A stretch of 64,000 bases of DNA from assembly GCF_026151205.1 (NCBI RefSeq), contig NC_087076.1:6982902-7046901 (forward strand), given 5' to 3'. The notes beneath the pieces are model-generated. The model was given only the letters and a program-made list of their open reading frames with translations, made no database searches and was not told the origin of the DNA. Every line of letters begins with the position of its first letter. Within the stretch, counting starts at the first letter, position 1. Origin of the DNA: Bolinopsis microptera. Taxonomy: Eukaryota; Ctenophora; Tentaculata; Lobata; Bolinopsidae. Shown here in pieces: positions 22,933 to 33,181 of the stretch. The position numbers and the translations under genes were made by a program.

Positions 22933-23323
22933 GCAGAACCTCCCCCTTAAAAGTAAACAAATCTGCATCGCCTCCCAACGACAATCCAGATATATTAAGC
23001 AGCAGAGACAATCATTTAAGGAGACTGTGATATCTATCAGGATCATGATTATACTGCCGTGAGAACTCAGCACTTCAGGATGAATCATATAATATTTGGT
23101 TTTCTCGATTTCATTCATATTTAGACAGAAGTCCGTGTAGATAATTGGTTATAGAATAATTGGATATAATTTTATGCGAAGTTGTGTCTGCGAAAATATA
23201 CGTGTGAACTGGTCATCCCGCAAATGCTGAAAAAGTAGATGTTACCTATCATAAAATAACCGCTCGCACCGTACACGACATCGAGTTGTGACTGCGTTTA
23301 CAAATTCCTTATCATAATGATTT

Positions 23324-23337
23324 GTTGCCATGGCAAC
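23324..23337. promoter_or_regulatory. Perfect palindromic X-box (RFX-type site)
   Basis: GTTGCCATGGCAAC is a full two-half-site palindrome matching the RFX X-box consensus. It lies in a gene-poor stretch with no gene close by, so function is uncertain. Confidence 0.4.
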
Positions 23338-23584
23338 CGAACTCCATCGGAAGATCGGCCTGTAAGGTATAATCATGATAATACACAGTATCAAAACATT
23401 GCCATATCATAGCAATTAGCAACATTCCAGAGATTAGATTATGTGTGTGTAAGAAAATGTATGTTATAGTATTATACAGTCTGCTAGAACATTCCGTTTA
23501 CACATGGTAAAATAATAATCATGGTGCCTGGTGGCCGATAACAACTTGTTTAATTTATCTCCGAATTACACACAAATTTCTGAA

Positions 23585-23841
23585 CGTTTCGTAGACTTAA
23601 ATCAATTACAGAGGGTGTGGCTATTGGCCAGCCCCTCTATTTCACTATTATGGTTGAAACTATAAGAATACAGATTATATTATTACAGTGATTTTACAAA
23701 AGTCGAAACAGTAAACACCAATTTGTAGGATAGTTTAAATCACACCAAAATTGGTCCCAGAATGCAATGAAATCTGATGGCGTCTTTTCAGTGAAAAAGA
23801 GGCCACACCCTCTGTAATTGATTAAAGTTTACGAAACCTTT
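23585..23841. mobile_element. ~257-bp MITE with ~40-bp inverted ends
   Basis: Left end CGTTTCGTAGACTTAAATCA, then ATTACAGAGGGTGTGGC. The right end reads GCCACACCCTCTGTAAT, then TGATTAAAGTTTACGAAACC, the near-perfect reverse complement. No ORF. Target duplication unclear. Confidence 0.75.
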
Positions 23842-24107
23842 AGAAAATGAGTTATATAACTTGCAACTTAAACTAGGATAAATTGAGTATTTATACTCAA
23901 TTTATCTTAGTTGCATGAGTAATATATATATACTCTCATTTTTTCAGAGCAAACGTAATTTAAATGGCCAAACACAATTCAATAAAATTTGGCTCGATCC
24001 GATTATCCAAACTATCAAATAAATGCGAAAATGAACCTTCTTTTGAAAAAAATGAACACAAATATGTTTCGATTTGACAAATTTCTCGAACCAGTGGTGG
24101 TAGTAAG

Positions 24108-24938
24108 CAGGAGGTGACCGGGACATGATTTCAGGCCTGACCGGGACCGGGACCGGGACCGGGATACAAAATGTGACTTGACCGGGACCGGGACCGGGAC
24201 CGGGACTGAGATTATCAATTTACCGGGACCGGGACCGGGACCAATAATTTCTGGGATTTCTATCTTACCGGGACCGGGACCGGGACCGGGACCAACAATC
24301 CAATTTTACCGGGATGACCGGGATGACCGGGACCAAAACTGGTATTCTCATATTGAAAGCTGCAACTTTCATTTACATTATAATTGAACAATTTGAATAA
24401 GTAATAACTAGAATATTAAATTAGAAAAAACTAGTAAAAACCCGTCAATATGGGGCATGGGCCTAATGTACTACACCAATAATGTTCATGTACTGATTAC
24501 TCAAGTTCACCCTCATTCCTCATTCCTCAATCAATGATCCCTCAAATTATTCAACAGTTTCATTCTCCAATTCCAATTGACAATTGGGCGTAGCCCGAGT
24601 TGAAAACTTGATGTTACTTTGCACTTATGAGTTATGTAACGATATTAGTTACCTAAACTTGTTTAGCAATTTTAAACATTGTTTTATTTGGCTCAGAGGT
24701 TGTTTAAAGATGAAATTCACAATGAATGAAAGTAAAAACTTAAAATCACAGTGAATGAAATTATGTAAAAGATCCCGGTCAAAATCCCCGCTAATTTGAG
24801 TGATTGACCGGGACCGGGACCAAGAATCCTGAATTAACCGGGACCGGGACCGGGATCATAAATCAGCATTTGACCGGGACCGGGACCGCGATGAAAAATG
24901 TGACTTGACCCGGTTCCGGGAATCCCGGTCACCTCCTG
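24108..24938. mobile_element. hAT-like MITE carrying ACCGGG hexamer arrays
   Basis: It begins CAGGAGGTGACCGGGA and ends TCCCGGTCACCTCCTG, so the ends are perfect inverted repeats of at least 16 bp. GTAGTAAG lies at 24100-24107 and again at 24940-24947 (one extra A intervenes), giving an 8-bp target duplication. CAG...CTG tips plus 8-bp duplications fit the hAT superfamily. Both subterminal regions are arrays of GGGACC hexamers (about 24133-24330 and 24803-24915), interrupted by short AT words. The centre is AT-rich with no transposase. Confidence 0.8.
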
Positions 24939-24947
24939 AGTAGTAAG

Positions 24948-27780
24948 TCATACCAGAACAAATTATTTCAATTGGGCACTCAGTGACTGAGCTATTAAGG
25001 CCAACGTTTGCACACTGACTTTTGGCCCACCCTGTATATTTATAATATACGGCTGGAAAAAATGTAACTGGATATCTGCCACAATGCTGCTATTATTAAG
25101 GTTAAAGTAACATTTAGCACATAAAGAAGTCTGGTTTGCTAGGTTTTAATTGGTCGTATAATAACAAATAAAAATGAGTTAAGACTACAAAAACGGTCAA
25201 TAGAACCTAATTATAATACCTGTATCGAGAACTCGACTTGAATGCACTGATAGCATTGGTACTAACATTCTATCAAATTATGTCATATCTTGAGACTTGA
25301 TAGCTGCCTGAAACAGTTTTGAGTCAACATTATCGTGATATTCTAGAAATTGAAACCAATTCTCAACTTTAAAAAAGCAGATTTCAATAAATGCCATAGA
25401 ATTAAATTCTACCTTTTTAAATTCTAAGAATTTGTTGATTTATTAAAATTCTGTCTCAATTAATATATAAGGGTACATGCAATGTAGTTCGACACGCACT
25501 GTAGACTCACTTATTGGGTTCGTGCTAGATGCTGTGTACGCCACCCTCTTAACCCCCTCTATGGTGAAGATGAGGATGGTAAGTGCAAGTATAGTAGTGT
25601 GAGGAGAGGATGGGTATCATTTAGCACATTTTTGCTGTAGGTGTAAAGTAGCTCTTAGTCAAGGAGTATATAAATGACTGCACGACAAGGTTCTGCAACA
25701 GATCTCTGAACATGTTATCTTGTGAGCGCCGAGTGAACACTTATAAGAACAAGGCCAGCGATGAAAGACAGTATCATTGCTGGGAGGAAAAAAGCAGGTA
25801 CAGACGACCGAAAGGAGTCGTGGTTTGGGATCCTGAGTGGGTCTCGATATTGGATAGTGCTCTTATATATCGGACCTTATGATATTCTCAAGGTCACCAA
25901 GACGGCACAGTCTTATGGCGGGAGGTAACGGTACCATCTAAAGAACAGATTGCTGAATCATACAAGTAAAAACTCTACCGGTACAGCAGTCTTACAGCAG
26001 ACTGAGATTCAAGCGAAAGAATTGTGCTGTTATAATTATGCGGTTAAAGTTCTAGCACCGGGAGTGGTTGTTCACGGTTTGGAAAGAGCTGAGTAGGCTA
26101 GTACGGGATAGAAGGGAAGAAGCAGCTCACTGTTCCAGATGGATCTACTTCTTATCAAGGAAGAAGGAGTGGTAGGTATAGTAAGGAAGATTGGAGCCTG
26201 AGAGTTAACTTAACATCTAGAGGTACCACAAACTTTATCTCGTCGCCAATTGCGAGCTTTAACGGGTTTCCTCAAGTGACTCGATGGTTTAATTGTGACA
26301 AATCATGATACGAACTTTGATGAACCCATAATAGTATAGTGCAATAATACTATGATAGTATTCTCATAAGTTCTACCCTTGCAACCGAGTACAATGTACA
26401 TACTAAGTGATATCAAGCTGCAATCTAAAATTTATTAATTGAATCTCAAAATAACTTCAAATCTTACGTACCTAACAATTGCGACATCGTTTGTCGTTGG
26501 AAGTGAGAAATAAAATACATTAAATTTTAATCCAATTCTGCGAGAGAAGATTTGCCCAGACAGCTGACAAGAATGTATTACCATACTTCCTGTAAATGTG
26601 GTAGTTATTAGGTCATATCAAACTTGGAAATTATGTCAAAGTTTTTCTCAGTCTCTGGTGTCAATCACCAGTAGAGTGCCCAGCCGCACCAAAACAACCT
26701 GCGATTTTTACGTGGGAAACATCGTATAATACACATGCTATACACTCTAGTTTCATAGCAGCTACTGATATCATGCGGCAGTATTAATAAGCATACAAAT
26801 TCAGCGCAAAAAATTGTGAAGACGACACAAATTCATGCGGGATGTTAATAAATGTGTCCATGTTGAACTCAAACTCCGACAGAATAATATATCAAATCGG
26901 ATATATTATTATTAATCAAATGGTATCTGCTCATGTTCCGTCTATATAAACTACAAAACTTAATAAATTAGTGAAGTTCTGAAACAAAGATCACGACTAG
27001 GTTTTATCAAAATTGAAAAGAAAACCGATCGAAGTGCACTAGAGAGACAGTTTAAGTTTAAAGGGTCATCATTACTAAAATCTCTTCCTAGCTCCTAGCA
27101 ATCAAGTTGTTAATCCTAGTTTTACACCTAAACAAGTACAAAATTACAGCATTACAATTTGAAATTTTTCGATATCCAGCTCAACATAAAACTTCGATAC
27201 CAATAATGGGTACATACCGATGATCGGTGTTCGTAAATATTTGATTATTTATAGTATTGAACTTGAAGATTAAAATCTTCCTAATTATGTAAGAATAACA
27301 AAAGGAAACACGTACTAGTGTGCTGTTACGAAAAACAACTATTTAATAAAATAAATGAACGGCATTCGAATACAAAATTAAAAATGCAGATACCAACGTA
27401 ATCGACAGACAAACTCAATAAATGAAGATTTCGTCGTGAAACGAGCTATATATACAGCTATAACGTAGCGCTCGACTCCAGTCTGAACCAAAATTAAGTC
27501 GCGTTCGTAGGAAATTGACCACCAGCTGCTGGTGGTTCGAATGTTGGTTTGCACACTACTGTGGTTGCGAGAAGCATTATTTGATGCGCGCGCGACCCAG
27601 TAGTGCATCGCGCTACAACATATTTAGCTATATACTAATTGATAAATGGTACTGTAATATTGAATATAAGTTGCTTAATGTTTGGCCGGATGAAAACTAA
27701 CTAAAAGAAAAAAATAATCTTGATTACATAATAATTAATTCGGCTGAACTAACACATAGCAAAAGCCACAATAACGTTGG
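24948..27780. other. Gene-poor spacer
   Basis: Mostly AT-rich. A more balanced stretch (25490-26230) includes a TATA-like site and a 56-codon ORF, listed separately. A partial copy of the right half of the TTGATTCACG...CGCGCTACAA element lies at about 27562-27618. A perfect hairpin (ACCACCAG, loop CTG, CTGGTGGT) lies near 27520. Nothing else recognised. Confidence 0.4.
25712..25882 (+). CDS. Possible small ORF (56 aa) behind a TATA box
   Basis: ATG at 25712 opens 56 codons (MLSCERRVNTYKNKASDERQ...), rich in Arg, Lys and Trp, ending TGA. A TATA-like GTATATAAATG lies about 45 bp upstream and the local base composition is less AT-rich than the flanks. No family is recognised and no signal peptide is seen. 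A possible donor (AGCAG|GTACAG) lies inside, so this could be the first exon of a spliced gene, or a chance ORF. Confidence 0.2.
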   Translation: MLSCERRVNTYKNKASDERQYHCWEEKSRYRRPKGVVVWDPEWVSILDSALIYRTL

Positions 27781-27804
27781 GCCGTCAAAAATAGTCGTCA
27801 AAAT

Positions 27805-27890
27805 TTCTTTGAAGTAGCGCGCCGCTTTCTTCTCGAAATGGCCCGATGGCAAGTGCTACGAAGTAGTGCGCGCCGGGCCAGACCATTAAC
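27805..27890 (-). repeat. GC-rich repeat, copy 2 (inverted relative to 15398-15465)
   Basis: The reverse complement contains GGCCATTTCGAGAAGAAAGC, then GGCGCGCTACTTCAAAGAAATTT, matching the 15.4 kb copy. An adjacent block (AGTGCTACGAAGTAGTGCGC) is another GCGC-rich palindromic piece. Confidence 0.55.
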
Positions 27891-28018
27891 AATGGTCAAC
27901 TTTTACTACATGACAAAGGGTTTTTATGAAATTTACTCAGATTTTATTGAATTTTTGAGGGGTTTTTACTCAGATTTTATTTTTAATTTATGAATTTAGT
28001 AATTCATTAATCGAACCT

Positions 28019-28123
28019 TTGTCATACGTTGTATGACCCGCCGCGCACGAAGTGCGCGGCTCCCCCTGTAGCGTCGAAGACGCTACATAGTGAAACGACC
28101 GTGGGGGTCGCAACGTGATACAA
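28019..28123. mobile_element. 105-bp triple-hairpin element B, copy 1
   Basis: It starts TTGTCATACGTTG and ends CAACGTGATACAA. Three perfect hairpins sit in a row: GTCATAC-gtt-GTATGAC, GCCGCGCAC-gaa-GTGCGCGGC and TGTAGCGTC-gaa-GACGCTACA. The last two have 9-bp stems with the same GAA triloop. Flanks TCGAACCT (28011-28018) and TAGAACCT (28124-28131) match at 7 of 8 positions, a diverged 8-bp target duplication. No coding capacity. Confidence 0.8.
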
Positions 28124-28186
28124 TAGAACCTCATGCTTAGACGATTACCATTAATAAATTTAGTTTTATGTATTGTTTGAATGAAT

Positions 28187-28310
28187 TTGATTCACGATGT
28201 CAATCCTTCGCAGCTCGGTGAGGCACAGTGGTGCATCTTGCCGATCTACCGTGTGGTTGCGAGAAGCATTATTTGATGCGCGCGCGACCCAGTAGTGCAT
28301 CGCGCTACAA
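28187..28310. mobile_element. 124-bp element A, copy 1 (8-bp TSD)
   Basis: It runs from TTGATTCACGATG to GCATCGCGCTACAA. The direct repeat GAATGAAT sits at 28179-28186 and 28311-28318, an exact 8-bp target duplication. The left half pairs with itself (GATCGGCAAGATGCA with the upstream CTCGGTGAGGCACAG); the right half contains GATGCGCGCGCGACC and GTAGTGCATCGCGC. Non-coding. Confidence 0.85.
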
Positions 28311-28542
28311 GAATGAATTTTCCACTCTTTATTTCGAAAGGGATAGGTGTTTTAATGAAAAATCATCCGATTCGGCAGCAAAACTTTACATATACTGGTC
28401 AACTTAACATTTGCATTTGGTCGGTATATATACTAAATGTTCAGGACACAAAAACAAAATCTCCAGAGGCGCCAAAATAGTTCCAACTTAAAAAGTATGA
28501 TGATATGAAAATATAAATATTATAGGCTACAATGAGCATTTT

Positions 28543-28620
28543 TACTGGGCCGCGCTCAGCCTGTCATTCCGCCTAATCTCTATTATGTTAATGAACATAA
28601 TAACCTGGGGTCGCCAGGTA
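28543..28620. mobile_element. 78-bp mini-element C, copy 1 (11-bp TSD)
   Basis: TACTGGGC...CCAGGTA is flanked by ATGAGCATTTT at 28532-28542 and 28621-28631. It contains the near-perfect hairpin TATTATGTT/AACATAATA and a small CCTGG...CCAGG hairpin. A second copy of exactly the same length lies at 60269-60346. No pol III box or poly(A) tail is evident. Confidence 0.8.
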
Positions 28621-28796
28621 ATGAGCATTTTAGTAACAAATAGTATGATAGATCTGAAATTTAAAAAATAAAATCCCTAAAAATATTTACACCCCAAGTT
28701 AAAAATATAAATACTTTATTTTTAAAACAGTATCAAATAAGGTGGTTGATCAGGCACTTGTGTCATTACGACGACGTCGTTATATCAAGTCAAAAT

Positions 28797-29053
28797 TTGA
28801 TTCACGATGTCAATCCTTCGCAGCTCGGTGAGGCACAGTGGTGCATCTCGCCGATCTACCGAAGGTGGTTGCGAGTTGTCATACGTTGTATGACCCGCCG
28901 CGCACGAAGTGCGCGGCTCCCCCTGTAGCGTCGAAGACGCTACAGGGTGAAACGACCGTGGTGAAACGACCGGCCGTGGGGGTCGCAACGTGATACAAGT
29001 TGCGAGAAGCATTATTTGATGCGCGCGCGACCCAGTAGTGCATCGCGCTACAA
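28797..29053. mobile_element. 257-bp element A, copy 2, interrupted by element B
   Basis: It has the same ends as the copy at 28187 and an exact 8-bp duplication GTCAAAAT (28789-28796 and 29054-29061). It is longer only because a complete element B is inserted inside it (28876-28998). Outside that insert it is nearly identical to copy 1, so both insertions are recent. Confidence 0.85.
28876..28998. mobile_element. 123-bp triple-hairpin element B, copy 2 (nested in A)
   Basis: TTGTCATACG...GTGATACAA is inserted in element A and flanked by GTTGCGAG at 28868-28875 and 28999-29006, an exact 8-bp target duplication. It keeps the three hairpins of copy 1. The extra 18 bp come from local duplication around GTGAAACGACCG near its right end. 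Confidence 0.88.
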
Positions 29054-29061
29054 GTCAAAAT

Positions 29062-29500
29062 ATTCCCCAAAATAATTAAAAGACGATTCCCGATCGAAAA
29101 CGTTTTGGTAGAAAAAGTTTCTCAAGTTACATAAATATCATTGGAAATGCAATTTTATGGATAGAATCAATAAATAAAGCTCACAAGTAAATCCCAAAAC
29201 AAAGTAACACACCCAACAATGGTTGAAATGTGATACATCCAAGCAGTCTAGGTCGACAATAATATCATGAGCTAATCTAAAACTAGCTCCAATGTTCATG
29301 TTACCAGACAGGTTCTACCAATCCAAAGAGTTAAGTAGGTTTCCATTCAGTCAGTAGTAAACAGTGTCTAGCACTGGTCGTCCTAAGAGGGACTCCCCAT
29401 TTATTACAGGCCTGGGTAAGGCCGCGTACATACCAATGGATAGAGCATTGGCCGTCTAATATAGCTATAATATAGTCCCTATATATAGGGACTAGACTCC
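29062..29500. other. Spacer, no feature seen
   Basis: AT-rich unique-looking sequence. A short palindrome at about 29459-29492 (ctatataTAGGGACTAG...) is the only structure noticed. Confidence 0.3.
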
Positions 29501-29504
29501 CCAG

Positions 29505-30246
29505 CTAGGCGTGGGTGGGCCCTGTAGAAATACATATCTTCCTTCTTAGCTTGAGGTCATCATTGTTCACACATTCACTGCAGATTTGGATGAATTTTGG
29601 ATCTCTGGAGCAGTTTAGGATCGCCAAGTGTGGAGTACCCAGATCTTCCAGACTGGAGACCTCGTTACGAACATTGAGAAGATATGAGGCTTGGTCCCTA
29701 AGGTCTTCGTCAACATGACCACAGCTAGTCAGTATATGAATTGCAGTTTGTTCTTCATGACCACAGGAGCAATAGGGAGAAGGCCATTTCAGTCTGTCAA
29801 GGATATATAGAAATGAGTTCAGAAGATTGTTTTTGTAAAACAAACTCATAACTAGAACCTCAGTTTCTCTGCTAGTATAGTGAGGGAACTTCAGGGGGGG
29901 GGGGGGGGGGGGGGGGGGTGGTAGACACCATGGGAATTTGAGACCAGCCCTCCATTTGTAACTGGTTCTTAATAGATTCCTGCCATGCGAATTCAGTGAA
30001 TTGTTTGATAGAGGCCTTGGTGTAATTGCAGGCTTTCCTAGAGAGCTCGAACAATTTCGAGGCATCATTCAGTCCAATTATTTTTGAATCACCTGGCAGG
30101 ACAGAGTCAGCATATAATACTTTCACCTTCCATTTTAGAAATTCCAGCACATCCCGCATCTGGCCCAGAATTTTTGTGTTTCCGGATTCTATCTCTCTGC
30201 ATATGAAGTCAATTCTCAGTAGATCGTAAAGTAGAAAGTAAAGCAA
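29505..30246 (-). pseudogene. LINE ORF2 C-terminal remnant, frame broken at a poly-G/C tract
   Basis: On the minus strand two overlapping reading frames join at a 25-bp homopolymer (29894-29918). The upstream frame reads ...LEFLKWKVKVLYADSVLPGD...WQESIKNQLQMEGW. The downstream frame reads ...SLFYKNNLLNSFLYILDRLK, then YCSCGHEEQTAIHILTSC, the Cys/His patch typical of the extreme C-terminus of LINE polyproteins. No RT or endonuclease domain is attached. It may be the 3' end of the family whose endonuclease fragment lies at 22543, but this cannot be shown here. Confidence 0.55.
29894..29918. repeat. Homopolymer G tract (25 bp)
   Basis: Uninterrupted run of 25 G on the + strand inside the LINE remnant. 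Its length may be uncertain in the assembly. Confidence 0.9.
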
Positions 30247-30283
30247 TTCAAATAAAATATAAATTGTATTGGTTTATTTATTT

Positions 30284-32481
30284 ATTTTTTTTTTTTTTTA
30301 TTTATTTTAGTAGGGTGAGAATCCCTGCCACGTTTTTGGTCAGTTTCGCCGGGGCTCATGTCTTTCCTCGAGGGAGCATTAGTGTCTACAGAAAAACTGA
30401 CAAATCCTAGCGAAGTCCAATCCGAACCACATCTTCCATCAGAGGTGGTGCTGGGTCAGCTGGTTACTGAACGGATTGGCCTGGAGAATGGCATAGTCCT
30501 GTTACTCTCAAGTTAACCATAGAGGGGGACAGGCGCTGTTCGCTCACGGCTGGTTCTTGGAGCCAACACCCTCAGCCCCACATAAGTGGGAGCACTGTCG
30601 GTGGTGGCTCACCCAGATAACGGACAGTGTCTCTCCTTCTTTCTTCTTGGACTTGCATTGTTGCTGGCGAGTCAGCCAGTAGCAATGCAGCATCTCACTC
30701 ACTCAATCACCTCGTCAATTCGGTCCTTTTTTTCATTTGCATTACTTTCGCTCATTCTCCTGTCATAATGCATTCTCTGCTACCATAATGCCTTTCTTAC
30801 CACGGTGTAACGCATGTTACACCTTGCGTCTTTCTCTAACACCATCATCATTTCAGCAACCTTGGAATTTCAACCCTACACAGGTACACAGCACTATGGA
30901 TATCCACTCTCCACTCTACGGCGAACACAAAGCTAGAGATCTAATTAGGATTCGAGTACCCCGGCTACCCTTGTGACATACATACGTGGAAACCAGTTTA
31001 AGCAGCAGTACATCGACACAATGGATCAGCACTACGAAATCTGATATCTGCATCATACTACTCCGATCCAGAAATCTTCGCTAAACCATCACATGAGATG
31101 AATAACTACAAGTTGGACTCCACATAACATTATTCCTTGTTCTGATCAGTCAATAAATGTAATCTGCATCAATTTTCCAATAATTACATCTTCTTACTAG
31201 TTTATTTTCCCTCTCAGGGCTGGAACGCAATGTTACAGCCCACTTTATAAATTACTAACTCGAGTTATTCCAGATTGACGACTTGACACAGATATTCATC
31301 AAACAACCTAAATAAAGGACTCCCACTCTCCAAACCAGTAGAGATCCAATCACTGCCTCCAGGGTACCCCTTCATCCGGTATTAGCAGTTCCTCCACCAC
31401 CACCAGGTTAGAACACTCCCACTAATCACCCCTAAAAAACGAACCTACCGCCTTGCTCCACCAAACACAACTTCAATCAAATCCAGTTACTCAAACCGGT
31501 TAAATCCGTCCTTCAAATTTCCCGCATTAAACGTAACGCGCGAACGCCATACAACTCAAGGACGTAGCAACCTAATAGTCGTCATTTTTTAAACAGAAAA
31601 TTTAGTGCGCGCGCGAGCCTGCGCGCGCGCGAGCTTACGACTAATCCACGAGATTACGACAAATCCACATAATTGAAACGTTCCATCACTCCAGGTTGAT
31701 CTGATTAGTAAACTCAAGGAAGATGATACCAGATCAGTCCCGAACTTCGCCTCAGCATCATACTCTGCCTAGTGTCGATAAAGAGGATTCACAAACAATC
31801 GAGATTCACTTACAAATATTTGCTATTACTTTTTACAATTGCAGTTATATTCGTTGTTTTAATTATCTCCATCAACCTTGAATCTGTCACTGCCCATACT
31901 ACATTCCCAAAATTATCTTAGCGCTCTTCCATCGTCAAACCCCACTAGTTCACTATATACGCCAACCAATAAACCTCAATTAGGATGGTTTTTGCAACAC
32001 ATTCTACAAGCTTAGAACTTATAAAGTAACAGCACCATCATAACCCACACATTACCTTCGCACAAATCAGCTATTCCCCATTCACTCACGAGCGTCGACA
32101 TATCTCCGCATGTACATCTGTAAACTGGAGCGGCCCCCCGCGATGCGGAGCAGGTGAGCTACCTGGTTCGGGCTACTTCACTTATCAGAGTACGCTAGCT
32201 CCACAATACACTCGCTTCAAGCCCTCAGATTTGCACGCATCCATCACCTTCACAGGGCCGGCTGCCCACATCCTGTAAAATCCTGATTCTATATGCTCGC
32301 GGGGTCTATTACCTGTTTGAGCTTTATTATTACGCGCGCGTGCCCAGTGTACAGCTCACCGGCTTGCGCTGTCCTCTTGGCATTGTTGTCGCCTTTATGA
32401 CCTTCAAATCTAAAAGTAGGTTGAGGGCACTACATGGGGTCTAGCGCTGCCCCGTGTCAAAATACATACATACATACATAC
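30284..32481 (+). mobile_element. 2.2 kb inserted element with 16-bp TSD and (CATA)n tail
   Basis: The 16-bp direct repeat ATTGGTTTATTTATTT lies at 30268-30283 and 32482-32497. The insert between ends on the + strand in a (TACA)n microsatellite tail (32463-32481), and its left end opens with a poly-T-rich stretch. A long target duplication plus a simple-sequence 3' tail indicates target-primed retroposition. There is no long ORF, so it is a degenerate or non-autonomous copy. A CG-dinucleotide hairpin patch lies at 31605-31635. Confidence 0.65.
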
Positions 32482-32497
32482 ATTGGTTTATTTATTT

Positions 32498-33181
32498 TTG
32501 AGGGTGTCTAACCTTACATAATAGCTAGACAATTACCATTGTTGAAATTACCTGTTTATTTTTGACAGTTAAACACTCTAAACAGAACGTAATTACCACA
32601 AAGCCGATCAATATCATTGCACTTGCACATGCTCATTCAAACACCGTTGCTATGCAACCTTTTGATTTTTTACCTAACTTCCTATTTCTCATCTGATTTG
32701 CACGTGGGTGGTCGTACATATATTCTACATTATACAAAAAACAATTCTTTGAATTATAATAATGACTAGAAAGCCCGTGGTCACAGGGATGAAGCTAATA
32801 GTATTCTTGGGTAGTCAGTTTTTATAGCACCAACAAATGTCCATTAACCGAAGATATAGCCAATTGAAATAGAGCTGGCACTGAACACCACCTAATAACA
32901 AAAAAAACGATCAAAATGCCCCTTTCAAATCCTTGCACATGCACTTTTAACACCGTTACCATGGTTATTATGCAACTTCTTATTTTTCATCTAAATTGCA
33001 CGTGGGCGGTCGTACAGCATACAGCATAAATAATTTTCTGAATTATAAGTAAGATTATATTTCCAAATTATTGAATCCAAAAAAATTCAAATTATTGAAT
33101 TTGTGTTGCAAAATTTTAGATTTGAAATTTTGAATAACCCCCATTAGGTTTTCATGCAAGTGCGTGAATAAATAGATACAG
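32498..33181 (+). promoter_or_regulatory. Putative ABCB1 upstream region with duplicated X-box/E-box module
   Basis: A module of about 90 bp occurs twice (about 32626-32717 and 32931-33016). Each copy has TTGCACATGC, an X-box-like palindrome (GTTGCTATGCAAC at 32646-32658; the diverged GTTACCATGGTTAT at 32955-32968) and GCACGTGGG(T/C)GGTCGTAC with an E-box CACGTG. The second copy lies about 165 bp before the ATG. Promoter role is inferred from position only. Confidence 0.35.

Noticed and set aside
28543-28620. tRNA or tRNA-derived SINE
   Set aside because: About 78 bp with several stems, but there is no recognisable A or B box, no anticodon arm geometry and no poly(A) tail.
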